This document shows, piece by piece, positions 55,781 to 63,768 of a stretch of 64,000 nucleotides of DNA; position 1 is the first letter of the stretch; every line of letters starts with the position of its first letter. The DNA is from an uncultured Allobosea sp. Lineage in GTDB: Bacteria; Pseudomonadota; Alphaproteobacteria; Rhizobiales; Beijerinckiaceae. The DNA is taken from NCBI RefSeq assembly GCF_945956895.1, contig NZ_CAMFJF010000008.1:62001-126000 (forward strand). Direction: 5' to 3'. Both the position numbers and the translations under genes were made by a program. A model generated the notes under the pieces. It was given only the letters and a program-made list of their open reading frames with translations, made no database searches and was not told the origin of the DNA.

Positions 55781-56704
55781 GTGCTTTCGTTCCTCGGTAG
55801 TCGCCTCCTACGCATGATGATCACCCTTTGGGCGATCGTCACCGCCGTGTTCCTGGCCACGCGGCTGACCGGCAATCCGATCGACTTTCTGATGCCGGAG
55901 GGGCTCGACGCCGCCTCGCGTGCCGAGATGATCGCCTATTGGGGGCTCGATCGCCCGGTCGCAGAGCAATACCTGCTGTTCTGGAAATCGCTGCTCTCGG
56001 GCGATTTCGGCCTCGGCCTGATGGAGCGGCGCCCGGTCGTGGTGATCTTCGGCGAGCGGCTCTGGCAGAGCGCCTCGCTTCTTGTTGCGACGCTGGCTCT
56101 CACCGTCGCGGTCGGCGTGCCGCTCGGCATCCTCGCTGCGCTCTGGCGCGGGCAGCCGCGCGGGCAGGGCGTGCTCTTCGTCGCCTTCCTCGGCTACGCC
56201 GTGCCGAATTTCGTCCTCGCCATCCTGCTGCTGCTTGTCTTCTCCTATACGCTGCACTGGCTGCCGAGCGCCGGCTCCGCCACCTTGCTGCACTATGCGA
56301 TGCCGACCGTGGCGCTCGCCGCTTATTTCGTCGCGGCGCTGACCCGCTACACTCGCAACGCCATGCTCGACGTCCTCTCCGAGGACTATATGCGCACCGC
56401 TCGCGCCAAGGGGCTCTCCGAAGGCGCCATCATCCTGCGGCACGGCCTGCGCAACGCCCTGATCCCGGTCATCACCGTGCTTGGCCTGCAGATCACCACG
56501 CTCGTCTCGGGCGCTGTCGTGGTCGAGACCGTCTTCGCCTGGAACGGGGTTGGCGACCTGCTCGTCGGCGCGACGCTGCGGCGCGACTATCCCGTCCTGC
56601 AATTCGGCGTCCTCGTCGTGGCCGGCACTGTCATCCTCGTCAATTTCGCGATCGACCTCGCCTATGCGGCGTCCGATCCGCGCGTGCGCCTCGTCGGAGC
56701 CTGA
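55781..56704 (+). CDS. Peptide-type ABC transporter permease (DppB-like)
   Basis: 307 residues from GTG 55781. FLGSRLLRMMITLWAIVTAVFLATRLTGNPID is the usual DppB N-terminus. The EAA loop DYMRTARAKGLSEGAIILRHGLRNALIPVI near 205-235 contacts the ATPase. About six helices. First gene of a permease-permease-binding protein unit for peptides, nickel or other oligo-substrates. No ATP-binding subunits are encoded in the cluster. Starting at 55700 would add 27 residues with no family match. Confidence 0.9.
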   Translation: MLSFLGSRLLRMMITLWAIVTAVFLATRLTGNPIDFLMPEGLDAASRAEMIAYWGLDRPVAEQYLLFWKSLLSGDFGLGLMERRPVVVIFGERLWQSASLLVATLALTVAVGVPLGILAALWRGQPRGQGVLFVAFLGYAVPNFVLAILLLLVFSYTLHWLPSAGSATLLHYAMPTVALAAYFVAALTRYTRNAMLDVLSEDYMRTARAKGLSEGAIILRHGLRNALIPVITVLGLQITTLVSGAVVVETVFAWNGVGDLLVGATLRRDYPVLQFGVLVVAGTVILVNFAIDLAYAASDPRVRLVGA

Positions 56705-56710
56705 TCCGCC

Positions 56711-57613
56711 ATGACCGAGATCGCAGACACAAAGCTGATGCTGCCGCCTCGCCGGTTGCCGCGCCTGAAGCTCCCCGCGCTGGGCAGTGCCGGCGTGCTG
56801 GTGACGGCAGCCGCGCTGCTCGGACTTTTGCTGCTCGCGCTCGCCGTGCTGGCGCCGCTGGTTTCGCCCTTCGAACCCGATCAGCAGCGGCTTCTCGCTC
56901 GGCTGAAGCCTCCCGTCGGCCTGGTCGGTGCCAACCCGCTGCACTGGCTCGGCACCGACCAGCTCGGCCGCGATCTCCTCTCGCGCTGCCTCCATGGCCT
57001 GCGCCTGACGTTGGCGCTGGCGCTTTTCGGTACCCTGCTTGGCCTCGCGCTGGGCGCGGCGCTCGGCCTCGCCGCCGGATTGCTGCGTGGCTGGGCCGAT
57101 GCGCTGATCATGGGCCTGGTCGACATCATGATGTCGCTGCCCTTCACCCTCGTCGCGCTCTTCGTCGTGGCGCTGGCGGGCACCGATGTCGCGGTGCTCA
57201 TCTGCGTGCTCGGCATCGCCTACTGGGCGCATTTCGCGCGATTGATCCGGGCCCAGGTGTTTAGCCTGCGCGAAATGCCGTTCGTCGAGGCGGCTCGCGC
57301 TGCCGGGGCCGGCCCCTGGCGCATCGCCACCGTCCACATGATCCCGAACCTGATCTCGCCGGTCGTGGTCATGGCGAGCCTCAACTTCTCCAACCTCATC
57401 CTGCTGGAATCGGCACTCTCCTTCCTCGGCCTCGGCGTCCAGCCGCCGACCGCGACGCTCGGCTCCATGGTCGGGCAGGGGCGCGACTACATGGCCTCCG
57501 CGCCCTGGATCGTCGCCGTTCCCGCCCTCGTCATCGTGCTCGTCAGCCTCGTCGCCATGCTGCTGGGCGATGCCTTGCGAGACCGCCTCGATCCGCGCCT
57601 GCGCGGACGCTGA
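56711..57613 (+). CDS. Peptide-type ABC transporter permease (DppC-like)
   Basis: 300 residues. An N-terminal cytoplasmic part and helix 1 (about 28-52) lead into HWLGTDQLGRDLLSRCLHGLRLTL near 78, the DppC signature. The EAA loop FVEAARAAGAGPWRIATVHMIPNLISPVVV lies near 196-225. ALSFLGLGVQPPTATLGSMVGQGRDYM near 236 is strongly conserved in this family. It starts six bases after the DppB-like stop. Together they form the channel. Confidence 0.93.
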   Translation: MTEIADTKLMLPPRRLPRLKLPALGSAGVLVTAAALLGLLLLALAVLAPLVSPFEPDQQRLLARLKPPVGLVGANPLHWLGTDQLGRDLLSRCLHGLRLTLALALFGTLLGLALGAALGLAAGLLRGWADALIMGLVDIMMSLPFTLVALFVVALAGTDVAVLICVLGIAYWAHFARLIRAQVFSLREMPFVEAARAAGAGPWRIATVHMIPNLISPVVVMASLNFSNLILLESALSFLGLGVQPPTATLGSMVGQGRDYMASAPWIVAVPALVIVLVSLVAMLLGDALRDRLDPRLRGR

Positions 57614-57662
57614 ACGCCACGCCTGCCCCTTTTCCCGCTCACCCAACAAGGGACTGACACCC

Positions 57663-59228
57663 ATGCGCAAGACATTGAAGACCCTGGCGCTCGCCGCGCT
57701 GTCGGCCACCGCGCTCATCAGCGTTGCCCAGGCGCAGGAATTGAAAGTCGGCGTCCAGAACATGGCGCCCTGGCTCGATCCGGGCCGGGATTTCTCGAAT
57801 GTCGGCTCGCAATTCTACTTCAACGCCTTCGACCCGCTGATCGGCAAGGACGCGACCAAGGCCGAGAGCGTCTGGCAGCCGGGCATCGCGACGAGCTGGA
57901 AGCAGGTCTCGCCGACCGTGTTCGAACTGAAGATCCGCCAAGGCGTCACCTTCCACAACGGCGACCCGATGACGGTCGAGGACGTCGTCTTCTCCTTCGA
58001 CCGCATCATCAACTCGACCTTCGCGCCCTATACCGTGCGCAAGCGCGACACGCTGCCGAACATGGCCAAGGTCGAGGCCGTCGACGCCGAGACCGTGCGC
58101 GTCACCGCGACCCGGCCGGAGCCGCTGTTCGAGACGCTGCTCAACGTGCAGCAGGGCATGATCGTGCCGAAGAAATACGTGATGGGCCTGACCGGCGATC
58201 CGAACGTCGCGGAAGCTTCCGATTTCGAGGCCTTCGCCTTGAAGCCGGTCGGCACCGGCCCCTACAAGATCAGCGAGTTCGTGCCGAACCAGCGCCTGGT
58301 CTATGAGCGCCATGACGGCTTCTGGGGCGAGAAGGCGCCGTTCCAGAAGGTCACGGTGACGCGCATTCCCGAGCTTTCGGGGCGCCTGACGGCGCTCAAG
58401 AACGCCGAGGTCGACCTCATCACCAACGTCCCGCCGGACCAGCTCGAGCCGATCGCCGCCGATGCGAAGCTCAAGGTCGAGGGCATGCAGACGCCGCTCT
58501 TCCACGTCGTCATCTTCAACACCCAGAATCCGAAGATGGCCAATCCCAAGCTGCGCCAGGCGCTGTCCTATGCCATCGACCGCAAGACGCTGAACGAGGC
58601 GCTCTGGTTCGGCAAGGCCAAGGTGCCGACCTCGCACACCTTCGCGCAGTTCGGCCCGCTCTACATGCCGGAGCTGAACACCTTCGAATACGACCCGGCC
58701 AAGGCCAAGGCGTTGCTCAAGGAAGCCGGCTATGACGGCTCAGCCGTTCGCTACGATATCCAGCCGGCCTATTACACCAACGGGCTGCTCGCCGCGCAGG
58801 CGATCCAGGAAATGTGGGGCGCTGTCGGCGTCAAGATGCAGCTCAACGTCACCGAGCAATGGACCGGCTCCGACCCGACCATGATGGCTCGCGGCTGGTC
58901 GAACCCGATGTACTTCCCCGATCCCGCCGGCGCCTTCGGCATCATGTGGGCGCCGACCGGGAACTCCGCCTCGGAAGGCCGGTTCAAGGCCGACGACGCC
59001 TATGTCGCGCTCTGGGACAAGTTCCGCTTCTCGACCGATCTCGCAGAGCGCAAGCAGGCCTATGCCGCGCTGATGCAGGCGATCAAGAACGATCCGCCGG
59101 TCCTGCCGCTCTACCAGCCCTATGAGTCCTACGGCATGAAGCGCTCGCTCGCCTGGCGGCCTCTGCCGGGGCACATCCCCTATGTGCTCGACTTCCGTGC
59201 CGGCCGCGTGACGCTGGCCGCGCGCTAA
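57663..59228 (+). CDS. Peptide/oligo-substrate ABC transporter binding protein (family 5)
   Basis: 521 residues. A signal peptide (1-24, ending AQAQE) is followed by a DppA/OppA-type protein: TSWKQVSPTVFELKIRQGVTFHNGDPMTVEDVVFS near 78 is the SBP_bac_5 signature, and KLRQALSYAIDRKTLNEALWFGKA near 293 the second. It captures substrate in the periplasm for the two upstream permeases. The start at 57663 gives the signal sequence; the frame to 57570 lies inside the permease gene. The ligand is unknown; a phosphorylated or phosphodiester compound is suggested by neighbours. Confidence 0.93.
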   Translation: MRKTLKTLALAALSATALISVAQAQELKVGVQNMAPWLDPGRDFSNVGSQFYFNAFDPLIGKDATKAESVWQPGIATSWKQVSPTVFELKIRQGVTFHNGDPMTVEDVVFSFDRIINSTFAPYTVRKRDTLPNMAKVEAVDAETVRVTATRPEPLFETLLNVQQGMIVPKKYVMGLTGDPNVAEASDFEAFALKPVGTGPYKISEFVPNQRLVYERHDGFWGEKAPFQKVTVTRIPELSGRLTALKNAEVDLITNVPPDQLEPIAADAKLKVEGMQTPLFHVVIFNTQNPKMANPKLRQALSYAIDRKTLNEALWFGKAKVPTSHTFAQFGPLYMPELNTFEYDPAKAKALLKEAGYDGSAVRYDIQPAYYTNGLLAAQAIQEMWGAVGVKMQLNVTEQWTGSDPTMMARGWSNPMYFPDPAGAFGIMWAPTGNSASEGRFKADDAYVALWDKFRFSTDLAERKQAYAALMQAIKNDPPVLPLYQPYESYGMKRSLAWRPLPGHIPYVLDFRAGRVTLAAR

Positions 59229-59243
59229 CCATGGTCCCGCGCC

Positions 59244-59329
59244 GTCATTGCGAGGAGGCATAGCCGACGAAGCAATCCAGGGGCCGCAGCGCGAGACCTT
59301 CTGGATTGCTTCGCTTCGCTCGCAATGAC
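59244..59329. repeat. Intergenic palindromic repeat, GCAATCCAG family
   Basis: Opens GTCATTGCGAGGAGGCATAG then GAAGCAATCCAG, and returns CTGGATTGCTTCG and CTCGCAATGAC. Same family as 20663-20750. It lies between the binding-protein and phosphoesterase genes on the same strand. Confidence 0.9.
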
Positions 59330-59383
59330 GGCGAATTCTCTGATCCCGTTCCGAACAGCTCCCAACAATTCGCGAGCCCCATC

Positions 59384-60283
59384 ATGACCCGCTCCCTCCG
59401 CCTCGCCTTCGTCGCCGATATCCATCATGGTGCGAGCAGCCTCACCAAGGTCGGCCCCGCGGCCCTGTCGCTGATGCAGGAATTCCGCCGCTTCGTCGCC
59501 GACGCTCAGCCTGATGCGGTGATCGACCTCGGCGACCGCATCTCCGATGTCGATCACGCTACCGACCTTCGCCTGGAGCGGGAGGTCGCAGAAGCGTTCG
59601 CGCCGATCGCGGCGCCGCGCTTCCATCTCTGCGGCAACCACGATCGCGACCATCTCAGCGTCGTCGAGAACGAGGAAATCCTCGGCCAGGGGCTCGGCCA
59701 TCGCACTGTCGATCTCGGCGGCTGGCGCCTCGTGCTCTGGGCTGCGGATTCACGCATCCACCGCCCCGGTGGCTTCGTCCTGCGCGAGGCCGACCTGATC
59801 TGGCTCGCTGCGACCGTTGAGGCCGCCGACCGGCCGCTGGTGGTGATGAGCCATGTCCCCGTCTCCGGCCATGGCCAGACCGGTAACTACTATTTCGAGC
59901 GCAATCCGGCATCCTCGACCTATCCCGGCGCCGAGCGCGCCCGTGCCGTGCTTGCTCGGGCAAAGGTGCCGCTGGTCTGCATCGCCGGCCATGTCCACTG
60001 GAACACGCTAACCACCGTCGACGCCATCCCGCACCTGACGCTGCAGTCGCTGACCGAGAGCTTCACGACGATGCCAGAACCGGCCGGCGCCTTTGCTCTG
60101 CTCGAACTCGGCGAGACTATCGCCTGGACGGTGCATGGCAAGGACCCGTTCACCGCCCGCATCGACCCGGCCGGCACGCTCCGGCGCTGGATGACGCCGC
60201 TCCAGCCCTTCGACGAGCATCCCGAGCTGCGGCAAAGGCGCCTCATCTCCGCTGCCCGGACCGATGCGGCGGCGATGGCTTGA
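59384..60283 (+). CDS. Metallophosphoesterase (calcineurin-like)
   Basis: 299 residues. All metal motifs are visible: FVADIHHG (DxH) near residue 10, VIDLGDRISD (GDxxD) near 48, CGNHDRDH (GNHD) near 78, VMSHVPVSG near 155, and AGHVHWNTL (GHxH) near 200. There is no signal peptide, so it acts in the cytoplasm. It probably hydrolyses a phosphodiester or phosphomonoester brought in by the preceding ABC system. A 155-bp gap containing a palindromic repeat precedes it, so it may have its own promoter. Confidence 0.9.
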   Translation: MTRSLRLAFVADIHHGASSLTKVGPAALSLMQEFRRFVADAQPDAVIDLGDRISDVDHATDLRLEREVAEAFAPIAAPRFHLCGNHDRDHLSVVENEEILGQGLGHRTVDLGGWRLVLWAADSRIHRPGGFVLREADLIWLAATVEAADRPLVVMSHVPVSGHGQTGNYYFERNPASSTYPGAERARAVLARAKVPLVCIAGHVHWNTLTTVDAIPHLTLQSLTESFTTMPEPAGAFALLELGETIAWTVHGKDPFTARIDPAGTLRRWMTPLQPFDEHPELRQRRLISAARTDAAAMA

Positions 60284-60471
60284 GTCGGACTCAAGGCCGC
60301 AAGAGCCTCGGGATAGGCGATTCAGGCTAGAATTTCGCTTTCAGGCAAAAAATCAGAGGCCGCTTGTGGCACTCAACGCTGGAGCAGATGAGTTATAACA
60401 GCTTCGGATGCGGCATCCCGTGGAGGATGCGTCATGCTTGTTGAAGCTCAACCAATCCATCCGCGTCTGGC

Positions 60472-60690
60472 TTGGAATACCGGCGTATCATCGGTCCAAA
60501 TCAACCGCTAAAGCCGCGTTACATCCGGGCCATCCGGGCGCGGCTGCAGCACGATCGGCGCGTGCGAGATCTGGCTATGTTCAATCTCGCAATCGACAGC
60601 AAGCTGCACGGTTGTGATCTCGTGCGGCTGCGAGCAGGCGATATCGTGCTCGGCGGAACCGTAAGGTTGAGGACCTCGATCATCCAGCAG
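60472..60690 (+). pseudogene. N-terminal remnant of a phage-type integrase
   Basis: The frame reads RRIIGPNQPLKPRYIRAIRARLQ, then RDLAMFNLAIDSKLHGCDLVRLRAGDI, then IIQQKTGR. This matches the start of the widespread tyrosine recombinases that open with KPLKPxxVWAIR and DLALFNLAIDSKLRGCDLV. It has no good start codon (TTG 60472), and the catalytic half is missing. The reading frame changes to that of a different integrase near 60690. Confidence 0.75.
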
Positions 60691-60968
60691 AAGACCGGCC
60701 GACATTCTCGCGGGAGTTCCGCAAGCTCGCGACGAAATCGGGTTGGCCGAAGGATGTCTGGAACATGGATAGCAGGGCGGGAGCCGTGTCTGAAGCCTTC
60801 GAGGCGGGGGCGGAGCCGGCCGACGTGATGAAGGCTGCGACCCACACTCTGATGTCAACGACCATGGGCTACAACCGCGGCGCCGTCGTCCAGTCGAGCC
60901 GGGTTGCCGAGCTCAGAATCGCGAAGCGGAACGCCGCCAGAACAGAGGGCGGTAACAACGGCTCGTAA
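60690..60968 (+). pseudogene. C-terminal remnant of a second, unrelated tyrosine recombinase
   Basis: In another frame: RPTFSREFRKLATKSGW, then WNMDSRAGAVSEAFEAG, then ATHTLMSTTMGYNRG. This is the box II region of tyrosine recombinases, with the arginine (DSRAG), the His/Thr-His block and the tyrosine nucleophile (MGYNRG). It ends at TAA 60966-60968, 41 bp from the tRNA-Phe 3' end. The N-terminal part is absent. Together with the preceding fragment it marks the scar of an integrated element. Confidence 0.75.
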
Positions 60969-61009
60969 AACCGTTGAAGCACTGGGTGCTAAGTTATTGA
61001 AAAGATGAA

Positions 61010-61085
61010 TGGTGCCCAGGGGCGGAATCGAACCACCGACACTGCGATTTTCAGTCGCATGCTCTACCAACTGAGCTACCTGGGC
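61010..61085 (-). tRNA. tRNA-Phe (anticodon GAA)
   Basis: 76 nt with encoded CCA. The acceptor GCCCAGG pairs with CCTGGGC. The D arm AGCTCAGTTGGTAGAGC, anticodon loop CTGAAAA (GAA), variable region and T arm GGTTCGATTCC are standard. The tRNA 3' end faces the integrase remnants, the usual orientation for an attachment site. Confidence 0.97.
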
Positions 61086-61254
61086 GAACCGGGAGCGGCG
61101 CGGGGCCGTCCGTGTTGGTGGGGGCGATATAGAGGCAGGCGCGCGGCCTGTCCAGTCACTTCAGCCGGCTTTCTTCAAAGCTGCCTCACTTGAAACTCAG
61201 CCTGTGGATGGAGGACGTGGACGACGATCGGGTTTCGGCCGTTTCAGGCACGTT

Positions 61255-61584
61255 TCAGAGGGAAATGGCGGTCTGGCGACATTCGCTGCGCCCGAGCACG
61301 GCGGCGAGGCGATCGATGGCGGCAAGCGCAGCGCGCCGTCCCTGCTCCGATTCGGCGATTGCAGCATGGCCATAGAGCAGCCTGGCGAATCCGATGACGT
61401 CGTTGATCACCTGGAACGAGGCTTCCTCCAGCTCGCGGGATTCGAGGAGCACGTCATGAAGATGCGCGACATGGGCTTCCGCGCGTTCCTGCAAGGCCTT
61501 GGCGTTGAGAACGCCGGCCTTGAGCACGTCGGCGCGCAGCGTTTCGATATCGCGCACCAACAGGTCGTCCATCCAGTCAGCCAT
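61255..61584 (-). CDS. Small helical hypothetical protein
   Basis: 109 residues from ATG 61584. Predominantly helical with an acidic N-terminus (MADWMDDLLVRDIETLRADVL), a heptad-like stretch AEAHVAHLHDVLLESRELEE, and a C-terminal helix AAIDRLAAVLGRSECRQ. Soluble, no signal. No family recognised. GC and composition are like the neighbours, so it is probably native rather than part of the integrated element. Confidence 0.6.
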   Translation of the reverse strand: MADWMDDLLVRDIETLRADVLKAGVLNAKALQERAEAHVAHLHDVLLESRELEEASFQVINDVIGFARLLYGHAAIAESEQGRRAALAAIDRLAAVLGRSECRQTAISL

Positions 61585-61742
61585 GGCTCCTCCAGGGGAA
61601 AGGAGATTGCGCCGGTTCGCCAAGGCTCAGAATATCATCCAAGCGGGCGGGCGGCAGAGTGAAACCTGGCGTTTGGTTAGCCGCTCCTTTACCAATCGGA
61701 GCGAGGGGAGAGACGGCGAGTGCCGGGGGCATCGAGCCGCCG

Positions 61743-61937
61743 TCAATTTTCCGAAACCTGAGCGATCGGCGTTTCGGCCGGGCGGAAATGCTTGCCGCTG
61801 ATGATGTGGACCAATGTTCGCACGAATGCGCCGACGATGACAACGAGCGGCAACGCCATCACGGCGTTGCCATCCAGCGCCAGCCAGATCGCAAGGCCGC
61901 AGCTCACGACGCTCCCGAGAACGAGCAGGAGCTTCAT
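61743..61937 (-). CDS. Small two-helix membrane protein
   Basis: 64 residues. Two hydrophobic helices (about 2-22 and 26-46) are separated by LDGNA, followed by a polar tail (GKHFRPAETPIAQVSEN). No family recognised. ATG 61937 is the only start that gives a sensible N-terminus. It lies between the helical protein gene and the divergent selD. Confidence 0.55.
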   Translation of the reverse strand: MKLLLVLGSVVSCGLAIWLALDGNAVMALPLVVIVGAFVRTLVHIISGKHFRPAETPIAQVSEN

Positions 61938-62235
61938 TTGCGTGGGAATGGCTCCACTGCCGGAAACCGGCAGGTTTAGCCCTGCAAACGAGATTCTCCT
62001 TTGGTTTCGGCACCGCGATCGACGCTCAGGGTCGCCGACTGAACCGTGATGGCGGTATGCGCCAAAAGGAAGCGTTGACGCTGCCGGGCGATGCGGAAAC
62101 GATGGGGTATGCTTGCTGCTGTGGCTCCCGCGTGCCGGGGCGCTGATGGGCCGGGTCGACGACCGCGACGCGTCCGCGCGAAGGTCCGTGCTTTGCCGCA
62201 GCGCCGCCAGGCCTCGCCCCCCGGAGTTCCCGACG

Positions 62236-63312
62236 ATGAACCTGACAAGCCCGCTCGCGGCCCCGGCGTCCGCGGAATCTTTGCGCCTCACCAGCCTTGC
62301 CCATGGCGGCGGCTGCGGTTGCAAGCTGGCGCCGGCCGTGCTCCAGCAATTGCTGGCCGGCCATCCTGCTGCCGGCCCTTATGCGCAGCTCCTTGTCGGT
62401 ACCGAGACCGGTGACGATGCAGCGGTCTGGCAGGTCGACGACAAGACCTGCGTTGTCGCCACCACCGATTTCTTCATGCCGGTCGTCGACGATCCCCGCG
62501 ATTTCGGCCGCATTGCCGCGACCAATGCGATCTCCGACGTCTATGCCATGGGCGGCAAGCCGATCATGGCGCTGGCGATCCTCGGCATGCCGCTCGACAA
62601 GCTGCCGCTCGAGGTGACCCGCGAAATCCTCAAGGGTGGTGCCTCGATCTGCGCCGAGGCCGGCATTCCGGTCGCCGGCGGCCATTCGATCGATGCCCCG
62701 GAGCCGATCTACGGTCTCGCGGTCATCGGCCTGCTCAAGCCTGCGAATCTGCGCCGCAACAGCGGCGCGAAGCCGGGCGATGCGCTGATTCTGACCAAGG
62801 CGCTGGGCGTTGGCGTCTATTCCGCCGCCTTCAAGAAAGGCGAGCTCTCCGCCGCCGCCTATGACGAGATGATCGCCTCGACAACGTTGCTCAACCGCGT
62901 CGGCGCCGATCTGGCGCAGGATGAGGCCGTTCATGCCGTCACGGACGTTACCGGCTTCGGCATTCTCGGCCATGGGCTCGAAATGGCGCGCGGCTCGGAT
63001 GTCACGCTGAAGCTCCGGCTCTCCGATCTGCCGTTCCTGTCGCAGGCGGAGCGCCTGGCTCAGGAGGGCAGGGTGACGGGTGCCTCCCACCGCAACTGGG
63101 CGAGCTATGGCGAGGGCGCCGTGCTGCCGGCTGGGCTGCCGGACTGGCAACGCCATCTGCTGACCGATCCGCAGACCTCGGGCGGGTTGCTGGTCTCCTG
63201 TGCGGCCGAACGGGCTGAGGCCGTGCTCGCGCAGATCAAGGGCTCCGGCTACCCGGCAGCGCGGATCATCGGCTCGGTCGAGGCTGGGCCGGCGCAGGTC
63301 ATCGTGAGCTGA
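62236..63312 (+). CDS. selD: Selenide, water dikinase (selenophosphate synthetase)
   Basis: 358 residues; makes monoselenophosphate, the selenium donor for selenocysteine. [12 protein letters not shown] near 22-33 contains the catalytic Cys27 and Lys30, matching Cys17 and Lys20 of E. coli SelD, so this SelD is not itself a selenoprotein. DDAAVW and [17 protein letters not shown] are the metal and ATP aspartates, [15 protein letters not shown] follows, and [12 protein letters not shown] is near the end. The start at 62236 excludes an arginine-rich extension. It forms a selenium locus with tRNA-Sec and selB. Confidence 0.97.
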   Translation: MNLTSPLAAPASAESLRLTSLAHGGGCGCKLAPAVLQQLLAGHPAAGPYAQLLVGTETGDDAAVWQVDDKTCVVATTDFFMPVVDDPRDFGRIAATNAISDVYAMGGKPIMALAILGMPLDKLPLEVTREILKGGASICAEAGIPVAGGHSIDAPEPIYGLAVIGLLKPANLRRNSGAKPGDALILTKALGVGVYSAAFKKGELSAAAYDEMIASTTLLNRVGADLAQDEAVHAVTDVTGFGILGHGLEMARGSDVTLKLRLSDLPFLSQAERLAQEGRVTGASHRNWASYGEGAVLPAGLPDWQRHLLTDPQTSGGLLVSCAAERAEAVLAQIKGSGYPAARIIGSVEAGPAQVIVS

Positions 63313-63318
63313 CGGGCG

Positions 63319-63702
63319 TCAACGGGCTTCCTGAACTTCCAGGTTCCGGCCCCAGGGATCGAAGAAGGCGCCCTTGTTGAGAACGAGCCGGTCCTCGCGC
63401 AAGGCCGCTTCCAACTCGCGCAGGCGGCTGCGGGCCGTGGCGTCCGGCACGAGCCCGCCATCGTCGTCGCGGGTCGGGAAGAAGGCGGCGCCGTCCCAGT
63501 TCACGCCGGCGCTGCGCAGCATCAGCACGATGTCGCCCCAGTCGATCTCGTCGCCGACGACATGGACGAAGGTCGAGCGCAGCGGCTCGACCCTGGGCTC
63601 GGCGATCCTGACCAGCACGATCAGCGCCGTGAACGGGCCCTTGCGGAAGAGCCGGCCGAGCCAGCTGTCGAAATCGGTTCCCAGCCCCCTAGATTTCGGC
63701 AT
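63319..63702 (-). CDS. Conserved-looking hypothetical protein in the selenium locus
   Basis: 127 residues, soluble, no signal. FTALIVLVRIAEPRVEPLRSTFVHVV looks like a beta-rich core. It then has DEIDWGDIVLMLRSAGVNWDGAAFF and a C-terminal helix plus LNKGAFFDPWGRN. No known domain. It lies six bases from the convergent selD stop and just downstream of tRNA-Sec and selB on the same strand, so it may belong to the selenocysteine transcription unit. A selenium-related role is only a guess from position. Confidence 0.7.
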   Translation of the reverse strand: MPKSRGLGTDFDSWLGRLFRKGPFTALIVLVRIAEPRVEPLRSTFVHVVGDEIDWGDIVLMLRSAGVNWDGAAFFPTRDDDGGLVPDATARSRLRELEAALREDRLVLNKGAFFDPWGRNLEVQEAR

Positions 63703-63768
63703 GCGGCGTCTCGGGCAACTGTCGGGCGACTGGGTTGAGGGGGGAGGTGTCCATATCCGTCATGGATC

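Noticed and set aside
55808..57763. 651-codon minus-strand open frame
   Set aside because: Antisense to the two clear ABC permease genes; composition is Glu/Arg/His/Gln-rich with no domain, as expected for high-GC shadow frames.
61005..61193. Plus-strand frame with GRNRTTDTAIFSRMLYQLSYLGE
   Set aside because: Antisense translation of tRNA-Phe, not a protein.
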